NCBI GenBank assembly: GCA_027563935.2
Contig: CM050453.2
Coordinates: forward strand, 11,488,001-11,552,000
Source: Costus lasius
Taxonomy: Eukaryota > Streptophyta > Magnoliopsida > Zingiberales > Costaceae
Direction: 5' to 3'
DNA: 64,000 nucleotides
Under the pieces are notes generated by a model. That model did not search any database and had not been told where the DNA came from. It saw only the letters and a program-made list of their open reading frames with translations. Both the position numbers and the translations under genes were made by a program. Below, piece by piece: positions 1-11,704 of this stretch; the first letter of the stretch is position 1; every line of letters begins with the position of its first letter.

Positions 1-1468
1 ATTCTTAAACTACTTTTTGCATGAACCAAAATATATGTTTCCATATGGCTGGCCAATAGGGGTGTGTATTCCGGATTTCGTTACTGGTATCAAAATTTTG
101 GTTCCGAACTCCCGAAATACCCTTTTTTGGCACCGATACCAATACCAAAATCCTAAAGTTTTTATTGGTACCCGGACTAAATTCCCAAAATTTAGCTTAT
201 TGATGCTTCAATACCGATATCAAAATTTGACTAGGATTTAAGCTTGCTCTGAAATTTCTCATGAGGTTACCTTGTTTTAGTCCTTTTTCATGCTTAACTC
301 AATGGCTAATTGTCAAATTGTTATTAATGTTTACACAATTAGTTGACCAAAATCTCATCTTCATTCTCATATGCATTGATATTATCTATAGATTTAGTGA
401 ACAAGCATTAGTCAGTGCTAGTATTTTAGAGATTTAGCTATAAATTCTTAGATCGCTACATTTTCTTTTGTATCCTTCATTCTTAAGTAATTGCTACATG
501 ATACTTAAGAATATTCCTGCTCATTTATGAAACCATATGGATTTCTTTAAATGTAGAAATTTGGCTTGTTCTTTAGTTTTGATACCTCATTGTTTAGTCC
601 TAAACTAAAATTAGGAAAACTATAGTGGCATTTTATGACTTGATGAGTTTGCTATGATTAACTTATGCACAAGTATTTTCAATTAGCCAAGATTGTTTCA
701 AGTTCACTAAGTTAATGCCACACGATCCTCTACTTGAAACTTGTAGCTATTAGAATTGGATATGTCTGTGCAGGCCAAGAGTTCGAGTCACACAATATAA
801 CCATTAAAATGAATAGTAAAGATGCAATAAAACTATATCATGGAGAAATATGAGAATCCAATGGTGGATCTTATAAACATCCTCAAAGAAAAGTAATCAT
901 TTTTCTCATTAGATTGAAGTTGACAAATCTTAGGCATGATAAGGATCCAATGAAAAAGAACTATTATGGCCATGATTTGGGCCCTGGATTTGATAAGAAA
1001 ATCAAATGCCAAGTAATAGAATTTACGGTATGCTGATTGTTTTGTCCACTTCGGAACTGAGAGAGAATTACAATAGTTAATGCTTAGTTTTTGATCTAAC
1101 CTTTATACTTCAAACTATGATGGTTCTACGCTATGATTTAGATCTTCGATTTGATGAGAAAGTTTGGTACTAAGTAATAGAGTTTATGGTATGTTTGTCG
1201 TTTTATCCACATCTAAATTGGGGGAGAATTACTAGTTCTTGATTTGACCTTATACACTACAAACCAGGATGGTTTTGTGCTATGAGTTAGGCCTGAGACA
1301 GTAGGGGTGTTATCATCAACATGGCCTTGAGCAATCTTAATTGGATCAAATCTTGTTGTTTATTTAAAGAATTATGACAGCAATTGTTTTCTTTATGAAT
1401 ATTCGTGCACACTAGCAATCTACTCAGAAGAGATTGATTTGTTCAAGAACAATTTGCTTCTGATTCAG
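1..1468. other. Upstream/intron DNA of the pectin acetylesterase gene, with a local tandem duplication
   Basis: No coding exon is recognisable here. The missing first exon(s) of the downstream pectin acetylesterase (signal peptide region) should lie here or before the window, and I found none, so this may be intron 1. Positions 972-1132 and 1133-1281 are two diverged tandem copies of a unit of about 150-160 bp (shared landmarks: AAGTAATAGA, TTTATCCAC-like, AGAGAATTAC). Positions 57-240 hold a degenerate repeat of GGTACC/GATACC/AAAATTTT words beginning TAGGGGTGTG, resembling the subterminal repeats of hAT-type elements, but no matching right end or target duplication was found. Confidence 0.5.
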
Positions 1469-4400
1469 TATGCTTGGATGGGAGTTTACCTGGTTACCAC
1501 TTACACCGTGGCTACGGATCTGGCGCAAACAGCTGGGTCATCAACTTAGAGGTGATTCCTCCATTCTATAAATTACATATCTTTTTGTATAACATGATTT
1601 AGATTTAAGAAACATGTTTTTGCATCACATTGGTGGAGATAGTTGAAACTTGAGACTGAAATTTCTGAAATTGCACATCTAGTGTGTCAAACTTGCAGTT
1701 TCATCCATGCTGTTACTTATGGAATGTGTATCAGGGAGGAGGCTGGTGCAATGAGATAAAATCATGTGCCTACAGGAAGATGACTCACCATGGTTCATCC
1801 GACTACATGGAAAAATTGATAGAATTTTCTGGATTACTCAGCGACAAACTTGAAGAAAATCCTGGTTTTTCGTCGAACCTGAAGTTCCAATTTGTACAAA
1901 TATCATTTTGGTGTAGTCGAAACCGAATCACGCTTTGTTCTCTACTGCCTCACTAAACAAAATTCCTGCAATTGCAGATTTCTATAACTGGAACAGGGTT
2001 AAGATTCGGTATTGTGATGGTGCATCATTTATGGGTGAAGGCTATAGAAAGGTTAGTTCAGTGGTTGCTCTGGCTTGCCAGTAATTGCATATGAAAAATA
2101 ACAAAACAAAATTATGAATTTAATGTCTTTGATAATTTATCCAGGAAATTCTCTTGTTTCTTACATACCTATGAACAGTTTATGATTGTATTTTGGCATC
2201 ATCAGATTTTTATTTTTTTAGTTTTACATAATAAAGTGTGCTTTGTAGACCAAAACTATACATTTTAGGACCTGCCTAATAAGAAAAAAACTGACTCGTT
2301 AACTTGATGAGTCTAAAGTTTACTCAATTTAAAATGTTTACGCTCTAAGTTAATAATAGTAAACTCATTAGTTTTTATATATTATGACATTTTGCATCTA
2401 TTTCCTTACGTGAGACTAGATCATTGTCATAATCTCTCTCACATATGACTTAAGCCTAAGCTTAATGCGTAACTGAAAATCATCCCTAGTTTGCATTACG
2501 TGAGGTCAACCCACTGAAGGCCGCCCTTTCTTATGGGTCTATTACCATGCTTAGAACTTGGTTTGCTTTGATGTCATTTGTTGCTATCCACCTAATAAGA
2601 AAATTGACCCATTAACTTAGTACTCCCAAGCTATATAACCCAATTTAAAATAATTAAGCTCAAGTTAAAAACTCATTAGTCCTTATAATTATATACCATG
2701 ACATTTCTCATCTCTTTCCTCAGACGAGACTAAACCAGGCTATTACAAACTTTTGCGTCATTTCTTTTGACAAATAGAAATGAGAAATATATTCTACAAG
2801 GATTATAAGCTTTAATATAGACTTATGCAATAAACATAATTTGATTTTGCATAACTTATTTGCCACGAAAGAATAGAACGAGAAGAGAGAGGGAGAAAGA
2901 AAGAACTTGCTTTTTAAGGATAAGAGAGGTGAGAAATAGCAAAATAATAGTCAATTCATTAATCAAATGTTACTGTCAAAAAACTTAATAAGCCTTTATA
3001 TAGACTTTAATAAGGCACAATAACCACATATTAATCTTCCATTGACTAATTATGTAGTCGATCACAAACACGCGATCTAATTATAATTAATAATCTAATA
3101 ATCTAAAAACTAAAACCACATCGTTATCTCCATTGGCTGCCCTTTGACATCCTTTTCAATTGAAAAGAACTTTACTATAGGCTTAAGCTTAGATGTCTAA
3201 TGGTTGTTACTTTATTAGGAAATGATCATTTGGTATTGTGTATGTTGATTCCATCTTTTCAGGCTGAAGACCTTTATTTTCGGGGCCGACGTATATGGTC
3301 GGTTGCTATGGAAGAACTTATGGCCAACGGGATGCAGTATGCTAGTGAGGTTCACTTTCTAACTCATGCAAGTTTGCCCAAATCCATAATTTTGATGCTT
3401 ACAGTCTACATTTACTTTCAGGCCTTTCTTTCTGGATGTTCTGCTGGTGGCCTAGCAACCATATTCCACTGCGATAATTTTCGAGCATTATTCCCAAGAA
3501 CTACAAAAGTCAAGTGCTTGGCTGATGCAGGCCTGTTTCTTGATGTGTAAGATTGGATACCTATTAACTTGATAAAGATGATTACTGAATTGACAATTAG
3601 GTTACCATATTTCAAAGTGACTATGGTGTCTGCACAAATTGTAGAGTTGATGTGGCTGGTGGTCACACTATGAGATCCTTCTACAGTGGAGTCATAAGCT
3701 TGCAGGTGAGAACCATAGGTGTCAATGGAACTTGTATTCATTTAGCCTCGAGAAGGCGAGCACTTTTCGATTATTCATATTTCATACTCAGTTCTGCTCT
3801 AGGGTCTCCAATTTCATTTTTGCAATTCCTTTTTTAAGGGTGTCTGGAGGAACTTGCCAAGAACTTGTACTGCATTCATGGATGCAACTTCGGTAATACA
3901 CTCTTCGCATTTAGGTCTTTTAACTTACAAAAATGGAATCATGTTCATACCTCACTGGTTGTTTCACCTTCATCTTCAGTGCTTCTTCCCCCAAAACATG
4001 ATTGGCAGCATCCAAACTCCTTTGTTTCTGTTGAACTCAGCATATGATGTGTGGCAAGTATGCTCAATTTCAAACACTTGCCAATTGTTCCAGTTTGGAT
4101 TCATGATATTCTTCTTGTGACGATTGCCATTGTTTGTTCCCCAGTTGCAAGAAAGCATAGCACCCAAAACAGCTGATCCTTTTGGCTACTGGAATGAATG
4201 CAGAATGAACCATGCAAATTGCAATGCTGAACAGATCCAGTTTCTGCAAGGTTTGCATTCCGTTTGCCATTTGCATCAATGGATGCATTACGAAATGAAT
4301 TCATGCGTTTCGATCTTGCGATGACGGCGCAGGGTTTAGAGATCAAATGCTTAATGCTGTCAGAGATTTCTCCAGTTTTGGAAGAAACGGATTGTTCATA

Positions 4401-4686
4401 AACTCATGCTTTGCTCACTGCCAAAGTGAGAAACAGGGGACATGGTTTGCAAGCAATTCTCCACTTATTGATTATAAGGTATTATTGCTCATCAATTTTC
4501 CATCATTGAACTCAAGCATGAGCAATTCACAAACTGTGGCATTTGCTAAGTTAAAGCTTTGGAATGCAGAGAATTGCGACTGCTGTTGGTGACTGGTTTT
4601 TCGACCGGACCGAAGTGAATGCTGTAGATTGTGCATACCCTTGCGATGAGACCTGCCATCACATTGCCATCAGTGTAAAACCCTAG
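1469..4686 (+). CDS. Pectin acetylesterase (PAE family), 5'-partial, 11 exons visible
   Basis: Carbohydrate esterase family 13 enzyme (plant PAE, related to animal Notum), which removes acetyl groups from cell-wall homogalacturonan; family members are secreted. Exons by GT-AG junctions and reading phase: 1469-1551, 1735-1864, 1978-2051, 3263-3349, 3422-3546, 3645-3705, 3839-3892, 3980-4057, 4145-4250, 4333-4478, 4570-4686; all phases join without a stop and give 352 residues. Family motifs seen: [54 protein letters not shown] and the C-terminal cysteine-rich YPCDETCHH. The predicted triad is Ser (TCT at 3440-3442 in GCSAG), Asp (4046-4048 in AYDVW) and His (4416-4418 in CFAHC). The first exon is incomplete at its 5' side: it begins with the last two bases of a codon, so the signal peptide exon is missing. 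I see no frameshift or nonsense codon, so the gene looks functional. Family assignment is firm; the exact paralog is not. Confidence 0.9.
2052..3262 (+). other. Long PAE intron (1.2 kb) with an internal duplication
   Basis: This intron is far longer than the other introns of the gene (about 70-180 bp). Two diverged direct copies lie inside, at about 2271-2440 and 2589-2750. Each starts with CTAATAAGAAAA and proceeds through ACTCATTAGT and ATGACATTT to a GAGACTA word. The second copy is followed by an AT-rich stretch. This suggests insertion or tandem duplication of a repeat; no terminal repeats were recognised. Confidence 0.5.
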
Positions 4687-6097
4687 CAATTATTTCTTCA
4701 AAATCTATCTCTGTTCATCCACCAATTCATGATGGATGATGCTATGGCAATACTTCTGAAGGTAAAAGAAAGGAACAGCAAAGGAAGCATTCAACAAAGG
4801 GTGCGAAGATGAGCAAGCATCTCACTTGCCACTGATATGGAGCAAGTCTTCAAATTTCTATTGCTGATAGCTAGTTGCATTTCTTGCTGAATCACAGTAA
4901 TTTTGAGACTTGAGCATCATCATTTCTTCAAAGATGGCTTCTTCTTCTTACGCTCTGATCTTCATTGATGAATTGCAATTCCTTGTTCTTGCGCTTTGTC
5001 TTCCCCATTAAAATAATGACTTGCTTTTGGTGTTGATCTTTTCAAATAATAGAGCTTCCTTGAGGATCATGCGTGATATATCAAAAGGTGTGAAGGGATG
5101 GATCAATCAGTGCACGAGGCTAAACAAAACTAACCCTAATCTACACATAGATAAAGGGTTAGCTTGGGGCCTATCCTTGCTCAATTTGTTCTTCTTCTCT
5201 TTTCATAGATGTGCAGGGATGGATCAATCAGTGCCCACTCTTGAAGCCCTTTAGCTTGTCTCCTTCGACGAAATATTTTACATTATCGTGTATTCATTCA
5301 TTCATTCACTAAACACCGTCCATTCTTCTCTGAGTACTACTGGCACCGACAAGTTCTTCTCAAAGTCAAGCTTCAGCTGTTCAGCTAGCTGCCTGAGCGC
5401 TTGATCATTCAATGGTTCAGTCATTCGTCCTCGATGTTTCATTTTGAGGACATCAACTTTTTATAGCACAACCCAACAATGCGAGTCTATCCAAGAAACA
5501 CCAGCCTATTGAGTAGGTTACGTACCTTTTGCCCAGCTAAATGTATAGTTTATGTAACACTCAATCAATTATCCGTTTAATTTTCTAGAGTAAAAGCCAT
5601 TAATGGCGTCAAATTCAGTGAAACTTGAAGAGTTTTGATCTGGACATGGATATTTGGGTGGCTTCTCAGTGTCAGTAGTTGATTCATGTGATCAAAAGAG
5701 TGTTCTTGGAATGAGTGCGTGGAGATAACTTTGTTTTCTCTATCGTTTGACTTTCAAGTTCTTGTCTGGAATTCACTCTGGTCAATTCGATCAGCTGCTC
5801 TGTTTCTTCAAATCATTACAATGGAAAAAAGAGAGAAGAGATTGACAATCTTGAAACCATGCTACAACACAAACACTTGATCCAAGGGAGGGAGGACAAG
5901 AGTGTGGAAGAATAAAGTGAAAAGGGCCGACGCTAGCACAAACTTTTGTTTTTTGGACAGAGGATACACAGGCGGAGAATCGATAAAGCTCCTCCTAGAT
6001 CATCATCAAAAAAAGTATACTGAGCCACGGACCTGCGTTGACTTGTGAGAATTATTGATTGATTAAAACTCGTAAGAATTGTTTTTTTTTTCACAAA
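4687..6097. other. Intergenic, 3' flanks of the PAE and MYB genes
   Basis: No coding region is supported. It should contain the 3'UTR of the pectin acetylesterase gene and, on the other strand, that of the MYB gene (convergent genes). A 19-bp direct repeat (GGGATGGATCAATCAGTGC) occurs near 5096 and again near 5217, the second time after TGCA. I could not pick a poly(A) site with confidence. Confidence 0.4.
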
Positions 6098-7352
6098 TTA
6101 AAGTTGCCCGAAGCCCAGAGGCAGAGTCTGGAAATCCTTGACGTAGATGTCTGAGGCCTGCAGCAGCTGCTGCTGCAGCTGCGGGCTCTGCTGCCAAGCG
6201 CTGAAACAATTCATGGCGAATTGGGTTCCTGTCTTATTGTCGGCGCCGTACAGAGGTTGGCCCTGCGCTTGTGCCACTGGCGGTGACAGAGGAAATGAGC
6301 CGTGAAGGTACTCCGACCATTTGAGGTTGTCGGTTTCCCCTGCGAGCTGGGTTACTTGCGCGTCTCTGTCAGGTGTCAATTCCGGCCACGGGAAGCAGCC
6401 GCCGCCGCCGCCGCCGCTGCCGCTACTTCTGTCTCGATTGCTACTGCACCACCAGTTCTGGACAGCGTCGTCGGCTCCAAGAAGGCCGGGCAGGGATGGC
6501 GCGCAGTTCGGCTCAGGATTCGCGTCAAAATGCCTTGGAGTCTGGTTGATCCAGAGGAGTTGGCTGGCGTAGTCGGGAGCGAAGCTGAAGGGGAAGTAAC
6601 CACCGCCGGAACTGGAGGACCGGCAGCTGGACGAAGTCTCCTGGCCGGCGAGAAACTGATCAAAAACAGGCTCTTTAGCCGGCGCTCCCGAGCTCTTCGA
6701 CGTTATGCTCTCATCGAGGGCCGGAGTCGGCTCGCGCATCGCCAGCGGCTTACTGCTCGCCGACGTGGGGGTGACGGGAAACTGGATGTCGCTGGAGCCG
6801 GTGCCCTTCTCGTCGCCGCGCTCGCCGTTGGCGAGCGGCTTGTGTGTGCTGGGGTCGATGCCACGCTGCTTCAGCTTCTTCTTGAGGCAAGAGTTCCACA
6901 AATTCTTGATCTCATTGTCCGTCCTCCCCGGCAAATGCGCGGCGATCTTCGACCACCTGCTGACCCCAAGAATCAGCGCACTAGTAAACTGAGCAAAAAC
7001 TCAAACAGGGAGGAGACGTTGACCTGTTCCCCATGACGGCGTGGAGCTCGACGATGAGCTCCTCCTCCTCCTGAGAGAATGTGCCCCTCTTGAGGTCAGG
7101 CCTCAGGTAATTGATCCACCTCAGCCTGCAGCTCTTCCCGCACCTCTGGAGCCCTGAAATTCGCTGCATGTGTGAGAATCACAAGCAGCTCAATCATCCA
7201 CAATACAAAAATCTTTTACCTGCTTGCTTAGGCACAGAGCTCCAGCAGCCATGGCCGTGCTTGGAGATATGCTCTATCAGCTTCTCATCTTCCTCAGGAG
7301 ACCAGAGCCCCTTTCTCAGCTTCTGCTTGTAGCAGCAGGAGTGCCCTCCCAT
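6098..7352 (-). CDS. R2R3-MYB transcription factor, MYB61/MYB86-like (subgroup 13)
   Basis: Complete gene on the minus strand: exon 1 7352-7220, exon 2 7153-7024, exon 3 6956-6098, giving 373 residues. The start ATG (7352-7350) opens with [19 protein letters not shown], the subgroup-13 N-terminus (usually MGRHSCC). R2 (residues about 14-61) has its three tryptophans; R3 has Phe-Trp-Trp spacing as usual, with [15 protein letters not shown] and [11 protein letters not shown] following. Introns are at the classical R2R3 positions (phase 1 in the Ala-Gly-Leu of R2, phase 2 in the Gly-Asn-Arg of R3). The long C-terminal region is Ser/Gly/Gln-rich with a seven-Gly run from a GCC-type repeat and ends in an acidic [12 protein letters not shown] tail like that of MYB61/86. 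Known members regulate secondary wall deposition, stomatal aperture and xylem, acting in the nucleus. Which of MYB50/55/61/86 is the closest relative cannot be decided by eye. Confidence 0.93.
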
Positions 7353-7589
7353 TCCTCAGGAAGACCCCAAGACAAAGGCGGCGGCCACTGTCTTCTTCGA
7401 GCCGATCGCGCTCCCAATTTCCAATATAAATTTTCAGATTCTGAAGAACTAGCAACTGAAGAATGTGGCAGAAAGCGATACTATTAGGTTAAGAAATTGC
7501 AGTGGCAGTGGAGTAGAGAGGTCACAATCACTTGTTTGGTATCTAAATGAGAGCTCTTCCCCTTCTCTCTTCCTCCTCTTCCTCCCCCT

Positions 7590-7600
7590 CTTTATAAAGT
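7590..7600 (-). promoter_or_regulatory. Putative TATA box of the MYB gene
   Basis: A minus-strand TATA-like word (ACTTTATAAA) lies about 240 bp upstream of the MYB start codon, directly beside a long CT/GA-rich tract (about 7545-7590), a common layout in plant core promoters. The distance leaves room for a 5'UTR of about 200 bp. Nothing else proves the start site. Confidence 0.5.
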
Positions 7601-7604
7601 GGAA

Positions 7605-8728
7605 GATATCATAGCACAGAGGTGATTTGCCAGCTGAATTGAAGGTTTTGACCCTCAGAGCTCCACAGTCAACCCAGTAAGTCAAGGTAAAACAATCAGG
7701 CTCGACCTGGAGCAGAATCCATTGACGTCAAGTACAGATTTGATTGGGTAAAACTGGAAATGTCAATGATTGTTTAAAGCCACTTCTGTCAAAATGGCTA
7801 GCAACTTTCTGCTGTTCATGATTTTTTTTTTCTTTTTGCTGTTTGATTGAATTCCAGTCCCATGATGATCAGAATGGAAATCTTGATCATGATTAATTCG
7901 TGGAAATAGTATAATATTGTGCTCTTATGAATTGGCCTGGGCATCTTCCCTTTGCTGAAACAGTACCTCACTCTGCTCTTGGAAACTTCCAGGAAAAAAA
8001 GTTGGTGGGGCCCCTTTGAAAAACAGATGCCCCCTGGCCCACCCCTGCTCGCTGCATGTTAATTTAGTATCAGCCTTCCACCCTAGAGAGGAAAGTCATT
8101 TTTCATTTAGGTGCTCATGAATTTTTACATTTTCCATTTCCAAGTTACAATCTTACCATTTGGTCCCCTTTGTTTGTAACTATTTGATATAAATAGTTAC
8201 AATGATATTAGGCTCTCCTATCTACTCCTCTTTTCTTATCAAAAGTTAAAGTCGAAGTCTTCAATTGATATGATTGTAACTTATCAAATCAAGTCACACA
8301 ATAGATAAAGCCACTTAGGTGCTCAATTGATTGGTCATTTAACGAATCATGTTTTCACTTGGCAAGTTAGCAAATTAAGTTACTTAACCACTTGGATAGA
8401 CGAATTCGTAAGAAAAGCATTAGCAACTGAAACACTTAACTTGAATCTCACAAACCTACTCAAGTGTGTAGACTTAAGGTAATAAATTCATTGCTGAGTT
8501 TTTTTGGACGAAATTTACAGTGGAAAAAAGAAAAAAATACATTGAATCTAATAGATTTAGAATAACCTCAAGACATTAGCCTTTGTATCTTAGCATCCCA
8601 TGGATTACTTGGATAACAACCTAGAGTTGCTAACCTCATGACCAATGGATCACTCAAGATCAACCCCAAGTCACAAGTCTCCATAGACTCAATATCACAT
8701 AAATCGTCAAATAGCAACCCTAACATAG
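7605..8728. other. MYB upstream region, AT-rich, with a half-copy of a small repeat
   Basis: No ORF of interest. Positions about 8503-8575 (TTGGACGAAATT, then GAAAAAAATACATTGAATCTAAT) match, in inverted orientation, one end of the small palindromic element at 30692-30797, so this is a partial copy of the same MITE-like family. The rest is AT-rich upstream sequence of the divergently placed MYB gene. Confidence 0.4.
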
Positions 8729-9612
8729 TATTTCCTTGGATGGATAATCAGAGGGGAGGGATGGATATTATTAAAATCTTTTGTTTCCTTGAACAGATCA
8801 ATTAGGATGGATGGACACATAGAGGGATGGGTTCCTAAAAACCAATCCCCCCGAAAACGGGAGGAAAAATCAAAGGACGCTCGCGCGTGTAGCCTTCGGA
8901 CGGAGCAGCTCCGCTCCCGAGACCTAGTTCCCCCCGCCCCCCGCCCAAGTCTGGAGACCCAGCCCGTGGTCTGCCGGACAGAGCTACTCGGCGACCCACT
9001 CCCGAAGACCCCTGCCCCCCGCGTCGCGATCAGCCCTTTCTAGGGTTTTCTCCATCCGCTTCCGCCGGACGGGAGCTGATCGGCAACCCGCTCACGAAGA
9101 CCCCTGCCCCCGGGTCGCGATCACCCATCTCTAGGATTTTCTCCATCCGCTGCTCGGTGATTGACTACCGTCGCCATTGTTGTCTTCGTCCAGCCCGTCG
9201 CCCACAGTCGCATCGCCTTCAGCTAGTCCAACCGGCAGCCGTCCAGCCCGCTCGCATCCTCAGTTCGTCGTCCCTCTCGTCTCTCTCCCACGTCTAGTAG
9301 CAATGGTGGAAGTGGGTGCCCTTGCTCGCATCCTCAGCCCGTCGCTGGCTAGCCGTCCCTCCCGCTGGAGTCGTCCTGCTGCCCACCCCCCCTGTTTCAC
9401 ACGCAACGCCTCGTCACCCGAAGTCGTCCTGCTGCCCACCCCTTGCGTCGCCAGCCCCCAGCCCGGAGCCGTCCTGCTGCCCTGCATCACAAGCCTCCGT
9501 TTCACACACTAGACACGTGATCCCTACCTGAGGATTATTGATCTGTTCCTTGAGGATTATTGATCCATTCCCCATTCCCTCTACTTTTACATCCTTTTAA
9601 GAAACAGACCGT
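8729..9612. mobile_element. GC-rich repetitive element (non-autonomous, unclassified)
   Basis: An AT-rich, GGATGGA-containing left border (about 8729-8820) and a right border ending near TTTTAAGAAACAGACC enclose about 700 bp of GC-rich DNA. Inside is a tandem duplication of about 89 bp (about 8988-9070 and 9077-9157; shared GAAGACCCCTGCCCCC and TTTTCTCCATCCGCT) and a word GTCGTCCTGCTGCCC repeated three times (about 9369, 9424, 9467). The open frames here are shadows of the repeats. A similar architecture recurs at 11.95-12.6 kb and 48.1-49.2 kb. Classification as a transposon is inference: no target duplication was identified. Confidence 0.4.
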
Positions 9613-10989
9613 AAGTGATAGTACAAATATAGATAGAGGGAAACCCTTGCAACAATTCAAGTCAGTTCTAAGACCTACTATTAGCATCAACAAAACCTAA
9701 TTTCATCACTCACATAATTGTTCAATCAAACTTTTAGATGTTAATGTCAACTTTCTCTCTTGTCGATCTATCATTACTCTCTTACTTTTTCATTTTCATT
9801 TTGGCTTGTTCGTCAACTAGCATTCCTTCACAATTCCCCTATTGCCGTCTGTTCTCCCTTGCACATTTTCTTCAGGTTCAGCACTAGTCAACTTAGAGTT
9901 GACTTTTCTGAACCTAGGGTTGACTCATGAATGCTTGAAGCCATCATTTACACAAAGGAACGCCTTTCTTGACTGCGAGCTTGAAGAGTTCATCATCAAA
10001 CAGCTCCTAATCTTAGTATTCTGCTAAGCATCATCGTCTCTGCGCTGTCGCCATTAATGTCAGTATCGTCTCCTCGGTCTGCAGGTTGTCTCTCTCTCCA
10101 CACATTTGACCCCGCCTCCTGAAATCTTCCACGCATGTTCCCAGTAGCTATCGAAACATGTTCAGTCACAGGATCGCAGACACTGATCATGTCTGACCTT
10201 GTCGCTCTCCTTGTCTGCAGCCACAAACGCACCGCCTGGTGGAAGCCATTAGCGTCAAAGCCCTGATGGATTCATTAGCCAAAGATGCTGCTAATTTAGT
10301 ACAGTACGCGTGAAACTTGAGCAATATTGAATCTATTTGTTGGATCAAAAAGGATGGCTGGACTTGTATTGTTCAGATATCTGACAGCTCAAAATGTCAA
10401 AGATCACATGCGCCTGAAAGCCTGGAGCTTTTTAATCTTGTACTCTCATCAATATCCATGCCAACTTCTTTTAATCTCTGCTAGAGAAAGGAAGGAAATG
10501 CATGAAAGAAGAGAGAGAGAGAGAGGTTGACTTAATTAAGCTTATTAATCTGGTAGATTTTGTAATGCTTAGGGGTATTTATCCGCCGACAGTCGACAAA
10601 AGGCGAAAAGTCATCGCCTTTTATCATTGCGGAGGCAGAGAGGTCCACACTCCATGTGAAGAATGAATCTCCCCACTCCTCAATTATGCAGATAAGAAAG
10701 ATATTAAGCTTTAAAAGCTCCACTAATTAGATAATTCAAGAATCTGTGGGTGCTATTTTTTGGAAATTTGGGAGGCGGTATCCCTAAAACCTAAAATCGC
10801 GATGCATGTTAGCAAGATGCTATTGTGCCCCACCTTACCTTACCTGTTTTGATAGATGGTTTTACAGTTCTAATTCTATTTCTTAAATATTTTTAAGAAT
10901 ACTCTCGCTCGTTTACCCGTCTTTTTCTTACAATTAATTAGCTTCTTGTACTTTCTTGCCTTGTTAATTTTGGTCAAGGTGGATGGAGG
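9613..10989. other. Intergenic, no recognised gene
   Basis: Mixed-composition sequence without a supported exon chain. A short (GA)n run sits at about 10510-10526. Short open frames near 9842-10232 and 10327-10530 show no family resemblance that I can name. Confidence 0.4.
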
Positions 10990-10994
10990 GTAGG

Positions 10995-11699
10995 TGTAAG
11001 ACTCGGTGGGCCGGTGGGGTCCCGAGCACCTGGAGCATGGTCAACAGCAGGAAGACCCGGCTCCCGGTCAAGATCTGGAAGACGTGGATGAGCGGCCAAC
11101 GGTGGGCCCCTTCCGCTCATGACCAAATGGATCGGATCGCTGAGGCGGGCGTGGACGCGAAGATCCCTCACCAGGGTTGGATCCGATCCCCTCTCTCTCT
11201 CCTATCACGCACGATGGCGCGAAGTCCACTCGTACGAGGCTCCCAAGAAGACAAGGAGCAGCGGCAGGCGGCGGCTCGCTTGTGGGGGTACACCGACACC
11301 GACCAACAACGAAAAGATGGCAAGCCGGCTGGTCGAGTGTCAGGCAGTACGCGAGGGCAGGCGGCGGGCGGCGGACGGAGAAGCTCGCCCCAGCTTAAAT
11401 GGAGATCGAGCGTGGCAAGGAAGATCATCGGAAAAACAAGGAAGTGTGATCCGGTGAGCTATGAGGTGAGTGGGAGGGAGACAGGAGGGGTTTTATGTAA
11501 CTCTGTATTTTGGTAAATTAACGAGTGAAACTTTCCCCTTCTCTCTCGTTGTTTCCTGATCTCCTCGCGGAACTCAATCGGCGGAAGCAATTCCGCGGCG
11601 AAATTCAGCTGACGGGGGTGACATACGTCACCTCCAGCTGCTGTTTGCTCCGAGACGTGGCGGTCAACATTGACCTTCGTTTAAATCCGGGGCATAACA
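10995..11699 (+). mobile_element. Solo LTR of a Ty3/gypsy-type retrotransposon
   Basis: A 705-bp segment begins TGTAAGACTCGG and ends GGGGCATAACA, flanked by a perfect 5-bp duplication GTAGG (10990-10994 and 11700-11704). The start resembles the intact gypsy LTR at 46963 (TGTCAGGGCTCGG) and the end resembles its GGGGCGTGACAAC end. It also has the same order of features: GC-rich first half, then a ...TGTAACTCTGTATTTTGG... stretch like the polyadenylation region of the other LTR. No internal domain is left, so this is a solo LTR produced by LTR-LTR recombination. The long ORFs in this segment are not genes. Confidence 0.85.
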
Positions 11700-11704
11700 G
11701 TAGG

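Noticed and set aside
57..240. A third hAT MITE starting TAGGGGTGTG
   Set aside because: The left-end word and degenerate repeats are suggestive, but no matching right end or 8-bp duplication was found.
6302..7036. 244-codon plus frame opposite the MYB gene
   Set aside because: It is the antisense of the GC-rich MYB exon; the minus-strand exon chain with MYB domains is the real gene.
10983..11516. 177-codon plus frame
   Set aside because: Lies inside the solo LTR 10995-11699 and shows no domain.
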